Shown: one piece after another, positions 45,312 to 53,149 of the stretch | Layout: every line of letters starts with the position of its first letter | Numbering within the stretch: position 1 is the stretch's first letter | The notes under the pieces: model-generated | Seen by the model: the letters and a program-made list of their open reading frames with translations, nothing else | What the model was told of the DNA's origin: nothing | Database searches by the model: none | Assembly: GCF_045862395.1 (NCBI RefSeq) | Contig: NZ_AP023087.1 | Coordinates: 1,116,001 to 1,180,000 of the forward strand | DNA length: 64,000 nucleotides | Origin: Marinicellulosiphila megalodicopiae | GTDB taxonomy: Bacteria; Pseudomonadota; Gammaproteobacteria; Pseudomonadales; Natronospirillaceae | Direction of reading: 5' to 3' | Position numbers and translations under genes: made by a program

Positions 45312-45782
45312 TTATTCGCCCATTTGAGATTGTAAGTAATTAGCTAACCCTGTTTTTTCAATTAATGATAAATGCGTTTCATAATCATCAATCAACTCTT
45401 CTTCATCTTCTAATAATTCTTCAAGTAAGTCTCTAGAAACATAATCTTGCAATTGTTCACACAATTTAATGCTTTCACGTAATGTGCTTACGCAATCCAG
45501 AGTTAAGGCTAAATCACACTGCAACATTTCTTGTGCATTTTCGCCTATTTTTAATTTACCTAAATCTTGTAAATTGGGAAGACCTTCTAAAAACAAAATG
45601 CGTTCAATTAATTTGTCAGAACGTTTCATCGCATCAATGGATACTTTGTAATCAAACTTATTTAACGCATGTAAGCCCCAGTTTTTGAACATACGAGCAT
45701 GTAAAAACGTTTGGTTGATGGCAATTAATTCATTAGATAAAACTTGATTTAATGCAGCGAGTACTTGGGTGTCACCTTTCAT
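45312..45782 (-). CDS. bfr: Bacterioferritin subunit with heme ligand but degenerate ferroxidase centre
   Basis: This iron-storage subunit has 156 residues. It aligns without gaps to E. coli Bfr through residue 130. The heme-ligand Met52 is present. Of the ferroxidase ligands, E18 and E127 are kept, but E51, H54, E94 and H130 are Ala51, Arg54, Thr94 and Leu130. The subunit should bind heme but not oxidise Fe(II) efficiently. It is divergent from a second bfr gene that shows the reverse pattern, suggesting a mixed 24-mer. A Fur-like site lies between the two genes. Confidence 0.93.
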   Translation of the reverse strand: MKGDTQVLAALNQVLSNELIAINQTFLHARMFKNWGLHALNKFDYKVSIDAMKRSDKLIERILFLEGLPNLQDLGKLKIGENAQEMLQCDLALTLDCVSTLRESIKLCEQLQDYVSRDLLEELLEDEEELIDDYETHLSLIEKTGLANYLQSQMGE

Positions 45783-46090
45783 TTTTGGCCCTATTTAGGA
45801 TTGAAAATATTCAATAATCATAGTGGTTTTTCAAATTAGCGCAACCTTAATTACTTGTTATATATGATTGTTGGCAACTGTTGGTGCATATTGGAAATGA
45901 TAACGATTTTTATTCCCTCAAAAGGTCAAAAGTTTAATGAATATTTAATGGAAAAAAACGTATTTATCCGCTAATGTGTTGATCAGAATTTAGTATTTCA
46001 TGTAATTGATTTTTTATTTGTAATAAATGATTGATGTTGAAATAAATGATTGATGTTGAAATAAATTTTAAAAATTAAAGAGGCCTGATT
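45783..46090. promoter_or_regulatory. Divergent bfr/bfr control region
   Basis: This 308-bp gap holds a Fur-box-like sequence around 45895-45913 (AATGATAACGATTTTTAT core) and a perfect tandem duplication of the 19-bp unit AAATGATTGATGTTGAAAT at 46025-46062, just before the plus-strand gene. No coding sequence is seen. Confidence 0.5.
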
Positions 46091-46558
46091 ATGAAAGGTA
46101 ACCAAATTATTATCGACGAGTTAAACAATTTACTTGAAGGTGAATTAACAGCAGTGGATCAATATTTCATTCATTCACGTTTGTATGAAGATTGGGGGTT
46201 AAGTAAATTATACGAGCGCATCAATCATGAAATGGAAGATGAAAAACATCATGCCGACTTAATGATTAAGCGAATTTTGTTTTTAGAAGGGCATCCAGAC
46301 TTAACCAAACGCTCGCCTTTAAATGTAGGCACTGACGTAAAAACCACGCTGGAAAATGATCTTCAACTTGAATACTCGGTAGTAAAAGAGTTAAAGCGTG
46401 TCATTGGCATTTGTGAAGAGCTGCAAGATTATCAAACACGCGACATGTTACGTCAACAGCTAGAAGATACCGAAGAAGATCATACTCACTGGTTAGAACA
46501 ACAATTGCGCTTAATTAAGTTAATTGGCATTGAGAACTATATTCAATCTCAAATGTGA
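46091..46558 (+). CDS. bfr: Bacterioferritin subunit with ferroxidase centre but no heme Met
   Basis: The second bacterioferritin subunit has 155 residues. Ferroxidase ligands E18, E51, H54, E94 and an ExxH pair (E128, H131; one residue inserted relative to E. coli) are all present, as is Tyr25. The heme ligand Met52 is Lys52. It is thus a catalytic, non-heme-type subunit complementary to the product of the divergent gene. The start follows AAAGAGGCCTGATT, a good ribosome site. Together with bfd downstream it forms an iron storage and release locus. Confidence 0.93.
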   Translation: MKGNQIIIDELNNLLEGELTAVDQYFIHSRLYEDWGLSKLYERINHEMEDEKHHADLMIKRILFLEGHPDLTKRSPLNVGTDVKTTLENDLQLEYSVVKELKRVIGICEELQDYQTRDMLRQQLEDTEEDHTHWLEQQLRLIKLIGIENYIQSQM

Positions 46559-46611
46559 GTTTAACGGGAATTAAAGTCGTCGCTTAATGTGAGCGACCCT
46601 TGAAATATAAG

Positions 46612-46637
46612 GCCTGCAGAGATGTAGGCTTTTTTTT
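46612..46637 (+). terminator. Terminator after plus-strand bfr
   Basis: GCCTGCA / TGTAGGC stem (one G-U pair), 4-nt loop, eight T residues. Confidence 0.9.
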
Positions 46638-46660
46638 GCACAAAATATATTTAATTTATT

Positions 46661-46679
46661 TGATAATCGTTATCATTTG
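46661..46679 (+). promoter_or_regulatory. Fur box upstream of bfd
   Basis: TGATAATCGTTATCA is a palindrome matching the Fur consensus (GATAAT repeats), 60 bp before bfd. It predicts iron repression, as known for bfd in enterics and pseudomonads. Confidence 0.75.
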
Positions 46680-46735
46680 CATTACCATTACCATTAGTTT
46701 AAATGTGATGTTAAGTACTTTTTAAGTGAGATGTT

Positions 46736-46945
46736 ATGTACGTATGTTTGTGTAAAGGGATTACTGACTCCCAAATCAAAAATGCCATAGACGATGGCGC
46801 AACCAGCTTGCGTGCCATTAGAAAAGAGCTAGGTGCCATGACACAGTGCGGAAAGTGCGCTTGCCTAACTAAAGAAATCCTTAAAGATCAGCTTGCCACC
46901 AATAAAATGATGACAGCTAATGATCTGTTTTATGCTGCGATATAA
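46736..46945 (+). CDS. bfd: Bacterioferritin-associated ferredoxin
   Basis: Bfd donates electrons to bacterioferritin heme to mobilise iron. The 69-residue protein has the [2Fe-2S] ligands as CLC near residues 4-6 and CGKC near residues 38-41, the Bfd-type spacing. It has its own Fur-box promoter region, separated from bfr by a terminator. Confidence 0.95.
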   Translation: MYVCLCKGITDSQIKNAIDDGATSLRAIRKELGAMTQCGKCACLTKEILKDQLATNKMMTANDLFYAAI

Positions 46946-46954
46946 CTGAGTTTC

Positions 46955-47374
46955 TTAAGCATTTTGCCCGCGAGCATCGCAACAAAAACGAAATAAATAC
47001 CCATCAGGATCTTTCACAATAAACTGTTTTTGCACAGCCACTTGGTCATTACACTGGTATTCTTTAATTTCCATTTCTAAATAAATATCATCCTTAGCGT
47101 GTTCTAATACTCGCTGATACATCAAATCTATTTCATTTACGTCCCACTGAAAATTCACACCGCGTCCGTAAGGTTTTTCCATTTTGTCAGTCAGCCATCT
47201 GCGACCAACACCGTCTATGCCTTCTGCCATAATGTCCACGCCATCAAGGGTGAAGTAGGCAAATTGTTCTTCTATGCGTTCGTATTTTACGGTAAAGCCT
47301 AATACGTTCACGTAAAAGTGCTTGGTGATGTTTATGTCTGAGCAATACAGTTCAGGTACTAGCTTGAGTGACAT
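46955..47374 (-). CDS. VOC-superfamily (glyoxalase/bleomycin-resistance-like) protein
   Basis: The 139-residue protein has the paired beta-alpha-beta modules of the vicinal oxygen chelate fold: PELYCSDINITKHFYVNVLGFTV at the N-terminus and the FIVKDPDGYLFRF end strand. It resembles bleomycin-binding proteins, which sequester rather than catalyse. The substrate is unknown. It is convergent with bfd. Confidence 0.85.
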   Translation of the reverse strand: MSLKLVPELYCSDINITKHFYVNVLGFTVKYERIEEQFAYFTLDGVDIMAEGIDGVGRRWLTDKMEKPYGRGVNFQWDVNEIDLMYQRVLEHAKDDIYLEMEIKEYQCNDQVAVQKQFIVKDPDGYLFRFCCDARGQNA

Positions 47375-47420
47375 ATTTTATTCCTAATGTCATTATTGTT
47401 ATTTTTTATTTGACCCATAA

Positions 47421-47446
47421 AAAAACCACTCAATAGAGTGGTTTTT
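47421..47446 (-). terminator. Terminator of eno
   Basis: AAAAACCACTC / GAGTGGTTTTT with a 4-nt loop and T-runs on both sides; it lies 20 bp after the eno stop on the minus strand. Confidence 0.9.
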
Positions 47447-47467
47447 TTTTAATCTAACTAACAGTAA

Positions 47468-48769
47468 TTACTTACCGCAGTTGATTTCTTTTAAGCCGTT
47501 GTAGATTGCTTTTTCGCCTAATTCTTCTTCGATACGTAATAATTGGTTGTATTTAGCAACACGGTCAGAACGACATAAAGAACCTGTCTTAATTTGACCA
47601 GCAGCAGTACCAACCGCTAAATCTGCAATCGTTGCATCTTCAGTTTCGCCAGAACGGTGAGAAATGACAGCAGTGTAACCCGCATCTTTAGCCATTCTGA
47701 TTGCAGCTAATGTTTCTGTTAAAGAACCGATTTGGTTGAATTTGATTAAGATAGAGTTAGCAATACCTTTATCGATGCCTTCTTTGAAGATCTTAGTGTT
47801 AGTAACGAATAAATCATCACCAACGATTTGGCATTTTTTGCCTAATAATTCAGTTTGGTATTTGAAACCATCCCAATCAGACTCGTCCAAACCATCTTCG
47901 ATAGAAGCGATTGGGTAATCGTTGCAAAGCTCACCTAAGAAGTCAGAGAATTCGTTAGATGTGAATTTTTTGCCTTCGCCTTTAAGGTTGTAGATGCCGT
48001 CTTCATAGAATTCAGAAGCTGCGCAATCCATCGCTAACGTGATGTCTTTATCAAAACCTAATTCGTAACCCGCAGCCGCAACCGCTTCTTTAATTACAGC
48101 TAATGCTTCAGCGTTAGAACCTAAGTTAGGAGCGAAACCACCTTCATCACCCACTGCAGTGTTCATGCCTTTTGCAGACAATACTTTTTTAAGTGCGTGG
48201 AAAATTTCAGCGCCCATACGTAATGCTTCAGAGAAGTTTTTCGCGCCAACTGGTTGAACCATAAATTCTTGGATATCAACGTTGTTATCAGCGTGCTCGC
48301 CACCGTTGATGATGTTCATCATTGGTACTGGTAAGCTGTAAACACCAGGAGTGCCGTTTAAATCAGCGATGTGAACGTATAATTCAACACCTTTTGCAAT
48401 GGCTGCTGCTTTAGCTACTGCTAAAGATACGGCTAAGATTGCGTTTGCGCCGAATTTATCTTTGTTTTCAGTGCCATCTAAATCGATCATGATTTGATCG
48501 ACTTTAGCTTGATCTAATGCGTCTTGACCGATCAATGCTTCAGCAATTGGGCCGTTAACAGCAGCAACTGCTTTTAATACGCCTTTACCTAAGTAACGAG
48601 ACTTGTCGCCGTCACGTAATTCTAATGCTTCACGTGAACCAGTAGATGCGCCAGAAGGAGCAGCAGCACGGCCTTTAGCGCCAGTGTCTAATGTTACGTC
48701 AGCTTCAACAGTTGGGTTGCCACGAGAATCCATGATTTCGCGAGCTATAATCTTTACAATTTTAGTCAT
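47468..48769 (-). CDS. eno: Enolase
   Basis: Enolase converts 2-phosphoglycerate to phosphoenolpyruvate and is a degradosome component in gammaproteobacteria. The 433 residues are of standard length. Landmarks: SGASTGSREA near residue 41, NTAVGDEGGFAPN, IEDGLDESDWDGF, the catalytic Lys in ILIKFNQIGSLTET and SHRSGETED. Ribosome site AGGAGT precedes the ATG. It is monocistronic; neither pyrG nor ftsB is adjacent. Confidence 0.99.
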   Translation of the reverse strand: MTKIVKIIAREIMDSRGNPTVEADVTLDTGAKGRAAAPSGASTGSREALELRDGDKSRYLGKGVLKAVAAVNGPIAEALIGQDALDQAKVDQIMIDLDGTENKDKFGANAILAVSLAVAKAAAIAKGVELYVHIADLNGTPGVYSLPVPMMNIINGGEHADNNVDIQEFMVQPVGAKNFSEALRMGAEIFHALKKVLSAKGMNTAVGDEGGFAPNLGSNAEALAVIKEAVAAAGYELGFDKDITLAMDCAASEFYEDGIYNLKGEGKKFTSNEFSDFLGELCNDYPIASIEDGLDESDWDGFKYQTELLGKKCQIVGDDLFVTNTKIFKEGIDKGIANSILIKFNQIGSLTETLAAIRMAKDAGYTAVISHRSGETEDATIADLAVGTAAGQIKTGSLCRSDRVAKYNQLLRIEEELGEKAIYNGLKEINCGK

Positions 48770-48889
48770 AATTGACTCCTAAGTTGATTCAACGGCAAGT
48801 GCCGATAATAAATAAATGTAATAAAACTACCAAAATAAGCAGATATATAACTCAATTGTGTTGTTTAGTTACAAAAAACAATGGCGCGC

Positions 48890-48895
48890 ATTATA
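48890..48895 (-). promoter_or_regulatory. -10 box of eno
   Basis: A perfect TATAAT on the minus strand lies about 120 bp before eno. No convincing -35 is seen. The rest of the 280-bp gap (48770-49049) shows no gene. Confidence 0.4.
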
Positions 48896-49049
48896 GAGAA
48901 AATTGAGTTAAAAAGCGATGCTTTGGTCAAATTTTGTCTGTAGCATTAATAGGTAGGTGTGTGCGGCAAGGGCGAGTAAAACGGCATATAAATGAGGTGA
49001 TGAGTAAAATAGCGATTTTGCTAGTGCGGGTTGTTGTTTACGACAACCA

Positions 49050-49553
49050 TCACACTTGTAATTTAGCCTTCAATTTACGCACAATAATTTCATGAATGGG
49101 TCTAACAGGAATCATATAGACACGACCAAAAAAGTTTTTGTTTTTAACGCTTGTTGTAATGATCAATTTATTAGTTTTGGCATCTTTAGAGGTCGTTTGA
49201 ATAGAAACGAGTACGCCTAAGTGTCGATCAACCGAAGTTAACACCAACTCGTCAGTCTCACTGTATTGCACATCAAAGAAATCTAACTTGTCACCAATAT
49301 CAGGTTTGGTAGTGGGTCTTATTTTAGAAAATCCATTAATCTGTTTAACACCAAATACTCGACTGATTTTATCTCTGATGAAAAAAGACGTGCTAAGCCA
49401 CTTAGGTGTATCGTCCGTCATTTTTGCAAACGCACTAATTGCATCGATTCCTATTTCAATATGACACGAGTCCTGATGATAGTAATCAAGCTCTGACTTA
49501 GGGGCAATCAAAGCAATGTGCGTGTCGTTCTCTCGAGTGAAATTCAGTGTCAT
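49050..49553 (-). CDS. DUF2867-family protein
   Basis: The protein of 167 residues resembles DUF2867, a SRPBCC-like fold family. Segments in order: WLSTSFFIRDKISRVFGVK, GDKLDFFDVQYSETDELVLTSVDRHLGVLVSIQ and the closing GRVYMIPVRPIHEIIVRKLK, which is the hallmark of this family (Y-x-x-I-x-P-x-H). Function unknown. The upstream DUF1439 gene is 28 bp away on the same strand. Confidence 0.75.
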   Translation of the reverse strand: MTLNFTRENDTHIALIAPKSELDYYHQDSCHIEIGIDAISAFAKMTDDTPKWLSTSFFIRDKISRVFGVKQINGFSKIRPTTKPDIGDKLDFFDVQYSETDELVLTSVDRHLGVLVSIQTTSKDAKTNKLIITTSVKNKNFFGRVYMIPVRPIHEIIVRKLKAKLQV

Positions 49554-49581
49554 GTATTCTTATCTCTATTTTTTTAAAATA

Positions 49582-50112
49582 TTACAAACCCATATTCATG
49601 ACAACAATTAACGCTTCATCGACAATAGCCACTGATTTGATGCTTGCTTTAGCAAATTTTTGTTTTTGATCCTTTTCATCTAAAGTAAATATCGGATTTT
49701 TTTTAAGGCTGCTTTTTACAACAACATGTAATAGTTTTTTAAATATTGGAATATGTTTGTCTTTTACATTATCCATTATTAATTCCTCTATCACAGTCTT
49801 TCGTAGATAAAATTCACCTTCATCATGATCGTAAAATAATTTTGCTGAAACTTTACTTTTACCTATGGCTTGAAATTTTTTAAATATCAAAGCATCAAAA
49901 TCAACCCAAAATTCTATTTGATTTAACTGTCCATTTAATGCTAGTAAAGGGTTGTTAATAATGGCTTTGCCAATTAAATTAGATTTTTCGACAGGCATGG
50001 ATTTCTCAATTTGAGTTTGAATTGTTTGCTGTTTAATAGTCAACATATAAGGCGCGCAGAACAAATTCGATGAGGTAACTAACAATATTATTAAAATTAA
50101 ATAGTATTTCAT
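49582..50112 (-). CDS. DUF1439-family envelope protein
   Basis: This is a YceB/DUF1439-like protein of 176 residues from the ATG at 50112 (AAAGG seven bases upstream; a longer frame to 50178 adds non-conserved residues). A signal peptide (MKYYLILIILLVTSSNLFCA) is followed by the conserved start with a Gln-rich helix and SMPVEKSNLIG, then a beta-rich domain that suggests a lipid-binding tubular fold. A Cys near residue 19 could be a lipidation site, but the context is a poor lipobox. Role unknown. Confidence 0.7.
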   Translation of the reverse strand: MKYYLILIILLVTSSNLFCAPYMLTIKQQTIQTQIEKSMPVEKSNLIGKAIINNPLLALNGQLNQIEFWVDFDALIFKKFQAIGKSKVSAKLFYDHDEGEFYLRKTVIEELIMDNVKDKHIPIFKKLLHVVVKSSLKKNPIFTLDEKDQKQKFAKASIKSVAIVDEALIVVMNMGL

Positions 50113-50254
50113 AAATGGCCTTTGAATAGGAATTAAATAATATTGATGAATATACCATGTTTTAAAATATCTAAGCATAGGTAGTCAAATATAAAAGAAA
50201 TTTAAAACACAATAATTGAGCCTGAGTTATTAAAAGTAGGGTGGATTTAATGCG

Positions 50255-50288
50255 AAAAAAAAGCTGGATTTCAATTAAAATCCAGCTT
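50255..50288 (-). terminator. Terminator of SDR gene
   Basis: AAGCTGGATTT / AAATCCAGCTT, a perfect 11-bp stem with a 6-nt loop. On the minus strand it is followed by eight T residues. It lies 16 bp past the SDR stop. Confidence 0.92.
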
Positions 50289-50303
50289 CCAAAATTAGTT
50301 GAA

Positions 50304-51119
50304 TTAAATAGTAGCAGCTGTCATTTTAGCTTTGATTTTTTTACTCACTTTTTTAATCAATTTAAAATATAAAGCAGGAATAAAACGCTTAATTTTCCAA
50401 AGTGTTTTTTCCGTACTATGAGTGAATATATACAACTGTTTATTTTTAACTCCGTCAAATAATGCTTTTGCCACTTCAGGAGCTTTAATTTTAGACGATT
50501 CCATCATTGCATTCACTCGTTCGATACTGCTTTTTTCGGTCACTCGCATTGTCTTAGTTAAATCTGTTTTGAAAAAAGCAGGGCATAACACGCTGACATG
50601 CACATTATGGGTATCTAACTCAGCATACAACGTTTCGGACAATGCAATGACAGCCGCTTTAGATGTATTATAAGCGGCCATAGATGGTAGATGTAAAAAA
50701 CCAGCCATTGAAGCGACATTGACAATAGTCCCTTTACTTTGTTTGAGCATTGGAATAAAAACATTACAGCCATTGGCGACACCCATAATATTAACATCTA
50801 ATGTCCATTTAAAATCCTGAATCAACAGTTTATCCATGTCACCACTTGAGGCAACACCTGCGTTGTTTATCAGGCAATCAAGCCCATTCCAGCGAGAGTG
50901 AATTTCTTGGCTTGCTTTTAGCCATTGACTTTCACAAGTCACATTCAATTCTAAAAAGAAGCTGTTGTTATTAAATTCAGAATTAAGTTGCCCAACCAAT
51001 GCCTCACCTTTGTCTTTTAAAATATCTGCTACACAAACTGACCAGCCTTGTTGGTTATAATATTTTGCGATTTCAGCGCCTAATCCACTTGCCGCCCCTG
51101 TGATTAAAACTCGTTTCAT
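50304..51119 (-). CDS. Short-chain dehydrogenase/reductase
   Basis: This classical SDR of 271 residues has the cofactor motif TGAASGLG, NNAG, the catalytic Ser in NVASMAG and YNTSK. The C-terminal region (FTHSTEKTLWKIKRFIPALYFKLIKKVSKKI) is basic and amphipathic, perhaps membrane-associating. The substrate is not known. It is the last ordinary gene before the repeat-rich far end of the integron. Confidence 0.9.
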   Translation of the reverse strand: MKRVLITGAASGLGAEIAKYYNQQGWSVCVADILKDKGEALVGQLNSEFNNNSFFLELNVTCESQWLKASQEIHSRWNGLDCLINNAGVASSGDMDKLLIQDFKWTLDVNIMGVANGCNVFIPMLKQSKGTIVNVASMAGFLHLPSMAAYNTSKAAVIALSETLYAELDTHNVHVSVLCPAFFKTDLTKTMRVTEKSSIERVNAMMESSKIKAPEVAKALFDGVKNKQLYIFTHSTEKTLWKIKRFIPALYFKLIKKVSKKIKAKMTAATI

Positions 51120-51168
51120 GGTGTCCCTTATTTTTTGATTATGAAAGCCTGAGATAATAAATACTTTT

Positions 51169-51213
51169 CTTTAAAATACAATACTTTAAAATAAAACACT
51201 TTAAAATATAACA
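51169..51213. repeat. 15-bp tandem repeat, three copies
   Basis: Three consecutive units of the form CTTTAAAATAMAAYA lie upstream of the SDR gene. They share a TTAAAATA core with the 16-bp array at 51333. Confidence 0.85.
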
Positions 51214-51332
51214 TTAACGTACTTTTTTGTTTTCATATTTAGATAACATAAAAGGAACAAAATAATTTAATGAATGCGAGTTTAATTAATTTAATGACAC
51301 TCATATACTAAATTTAAGAATGATTTTTGAAG

Positions 51333-51412
51333 TGTCTTGTTAAAATAGTGTCTTGTTAAAATAGTGTCTTGTTAAAATAGTGTTTTGTTAAAATAGTGTT
51401 TTGTTAAAATAG
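51333..51412. repeat. 16-bp tandem repeat, five copies
   Basis: Three copies of TGTCTTGTTAAAATAG are followed by two of TGTTTTGTTAAAATAG, ending 10 bp before the intron remnant. Each unit holds a TTGTT string resembling the attC core that the group IIC intron targets. No spacers are present, so this is not CRISPR. Confidence 0.95.
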
Positions 51413-51422
51413 TTGAGTATCT

Positions 51423-51803
51423 AAAACCAGCGAATATATTCGAGGATGGATAAATTATTTTGGCATCGTAAAATATTATCAACTGTACTGTGATCTACAT
51501 AACTGGATACACGCAAGAGTGAGAATGACATATTGACGAAAGTGACGAAAACCACGAACCAAAGTCGGAAATTTAATGAAACCCTCTTTGTTTTTTAAGA
51601 AGGAAAATGATTATTTAAAGAAAGCGGGTGGTGGTGGGGGTAGTTTCACTGCGCAACGGATGGATGAAACTTCACCACACTAAATGAAACGCCCTGTGCA
51701 ATATGCTCCTGCATTGCTCTATTTCCTAAATCCATTTAGTCGAGTGCAAAGCCGCATGAAGGGTGTTGTAGGGCTGAGAGTGAGAGACTCTCGGCTACCC
51801 GAT
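51423..51803 (+). pseudogene. Truncated, decayed group IIC intron (RT end plus domains V-VI)
   Basis: This segment is a diverged copy of the 3' end of the intact intron at 53979-55910, starting inside the reverse transcriptase gene (TATATTCGAGG region) and ending at the same 3' boundary (GGCTACCCGAT|TAG). It has an internal deletion in the RT part. A 48-bp insertion (51700-51747) bordered by GTGC on both sides sits in the domain V region. The ribozyme should be inactive. It marks the distal end of the integron array. Confidence 0.85.
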
Positions 51804-51808
51804 TAGGT

Positions 51809-52489
51809 TTACAATCCAAATACACTATTTAAATCTTGCCCTTGCTTAAGTTTTTCTAAGTTCCCATATAAGCTTGATTTATCAATGCTATCAACTAAAA
51901 CTCTAGAAGCTTGATAGCTGGCAAGAGAAAAGTCGAATCTATTATTTTTAACAGACTCGATGTCCTTTAAGGATAAATCTATATTTTCTAATAAATAAAG
52001 ATTCCTGTAATCAACCAGTAACGCCACCCCTTCGTTAAACCAAATAGGGACATTTAAGAAATGATTTAACCAACCAACCCTATGATGCACTTCTGCGTGT
52101 GTATACTCATGCGCAATAACATCAATATTTTGCCCTTTATGGCCAATAACAATACATTGACCAAGTGGAGTCAGTAATGCTTTACCGTAAGCATTTGAAC
52201 CAAAATCAGCTGCTTCACTTTCATTTGTAGTGATAACCACTTTAGGATTAGAGATCATTTTACCAAAAGTAGTGTTAACTCTAGATTTACCAAGAGTGAT
52301 TGTAGAAAGTAAGGTTTCTTTCTGATCAAGATTAAATGAGCTGCTAACAAAAATATTAGGTGCGATCTCAGAATAATTAGAATATTCAATAAACTCACAT
52401 GCCAATGCATGCCTTTGAGTGAGCCCCGTTAAAACCAAAATAGCTCCAAAACAGAGTATCGGTATTAAAGATAATTTCAATTTTGACAC
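51809..52489 (-). CDS. Secreted MA-type (HExxH) metallopeptidase-like cassette protein
   Basis: A GTG start at 52489, preceded by GGAGG, gives a protein with a clean signal peptide (MSKLKLSLIPILCFG to ALA|CEF). A longer frame to an ATG at 52543 is also open but lies in a duplicated segment where that ATG frame is not kept. The zinc site is HEYTHAEVH (about nt 52120-52095) with the downstream Glu in WFNEGVALL, as in gluzincin MA-like peptidases. About 226 residues. The GTTATGT string at the start is an integron core-like site. It lies directly next to the intron remnant that replaced its attC. Substrate unknown. Confidence 0.75.
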   Translation of the reverse strand: MSKLKLSLIPILCFGAILVLTGLTQRHALACEFIEYSNYSEIAPNIFVSSSFNLDQKETLLSTITLGKSRVNTTFGKMISNPKVVITTNESEAADFGSNAYGKALLTPLGQCIVIGHKGQNIDVIAHEYTHAEVHHRVGWLNHFLNVPIWFNEGVALLVDYRNLYLLENIDLSLKDIESVKNNRFDFSLASYQASRVLVDSIDKSSLYGNLEKLKQGQDLNSVFGL

Positions 52490-52507
52490 ATAACCTCCAA
52501 GTAAAAA

Positions 52508-52628
52508 TAACGAGACTGTAGAAAAAATAACTTTCTTCAACATTCATTTTTAATTTAATTAATTTCAAACAGTATATTCATTCTTTGGACATTTTAGAAA
52601 TGTTAATTTCATAAAAATATTTGAATTG
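52508..52628. repeat. Duplicated segment, copy 1
   Basis: Starts at TAACGAG (a core-site-like string) and covers about 120 bp, nearly identical to 52922-53044. It spans the upstream region of the peptidase cassette gene. Confidence 0.85.
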
Positions 52629-52631
52629 CGC

Positions 52632-52682
52632 AACACAAAGAAGGTGGAGTGTTTTGCGTCGGTTTTAATTAGTTTGTTATAC
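52632..52682 (-). other. Partial attC site (right half)
   Basis: AACACAAAGAAGG through GTTATAC matches the right half of the 116-bp attC sites at 56458 and 57748. The left half is missing and is replaced by the duplicated segment. Confidence 0.75.
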
Positions 52683-52904
52683 GTTTTTCGACTTAAACTT
52701 CAATATTTTATTATATATTAAATGAAATAAAATTGAGAACACTAATAAAATGGAAAAGCCAATGGACGCAAAATACAAATACATTCCAGTGTAAAAATAG
52801 ATATATGGTGGATCTAGTCCATAGATAGACATTAAATATTTACCTAAAAAATAGGATAACAATATGAGACATGCAGAAACAATATAAATTAGATATTTTC
52901 TCAT
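52677..52904 (-). CDS. Small two-helix membrane protein, integron cassette
   Basis: The 75-residue cassette product is not recognised. It has two predicted membrane helices (about 5-23 and 36-62) and a basic Lys-rich C-terminus. The stop codon lies within the attC core GTTATAC, as is common for cassettes. The upstream core is GTATAAC at 52919. Small membrane proteins are frequent among integron cassettes. Confidence 0.65.
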   Translation of the reverse strand: MRKYLIYIVSACLILLSYFLGKYLMSIYGLDPPYIYFYTGMYLYFASIGFSILLVFSILFHLIYNKILKFKSKNV

Positions 52905-52921
52905 TGGTGCCCCCAGACGTA

Positions 52922-53044
52922 TAACGAGGCTGTAGAAAAATTAACTTTCTTCAACACTCATTTTTAATTTAATTAATTTCAAACAGTATATTCATTCTCA
53001 GAACATTTTAGAAACGTTAATTTCACAATAAAATACTTAGATTG
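52922..53044. repeat. Duplicated segment, copy 2
   Basis: Second copy of the segment at 52508-52628, again starting at TAACGAG directly at an integron core site. Small indels break the reading frame present in copy 1. Confidence 0.85.
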
Positions 53045-53149
53045 ATTATCGTCATTTTCTTGAAAATTCGACGCATTCAAAATAACCGCTCTGAAACCCA
53101 ATGATATCAAGGCGTACTAAGGGATTGTAGGTTGAATGATTGATATCAA

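Noticed and set aside
49582..51119. DUF1439 and SDR genes as integron cassettes
   Set aside because: They have no attC sites and the SDR has its own terminator; the array appears to end at the intron remnant.
51333..51412. Possible CRISPR array
   Set aside because: The units are directly adjacent with no spacers and no cas genes are present.
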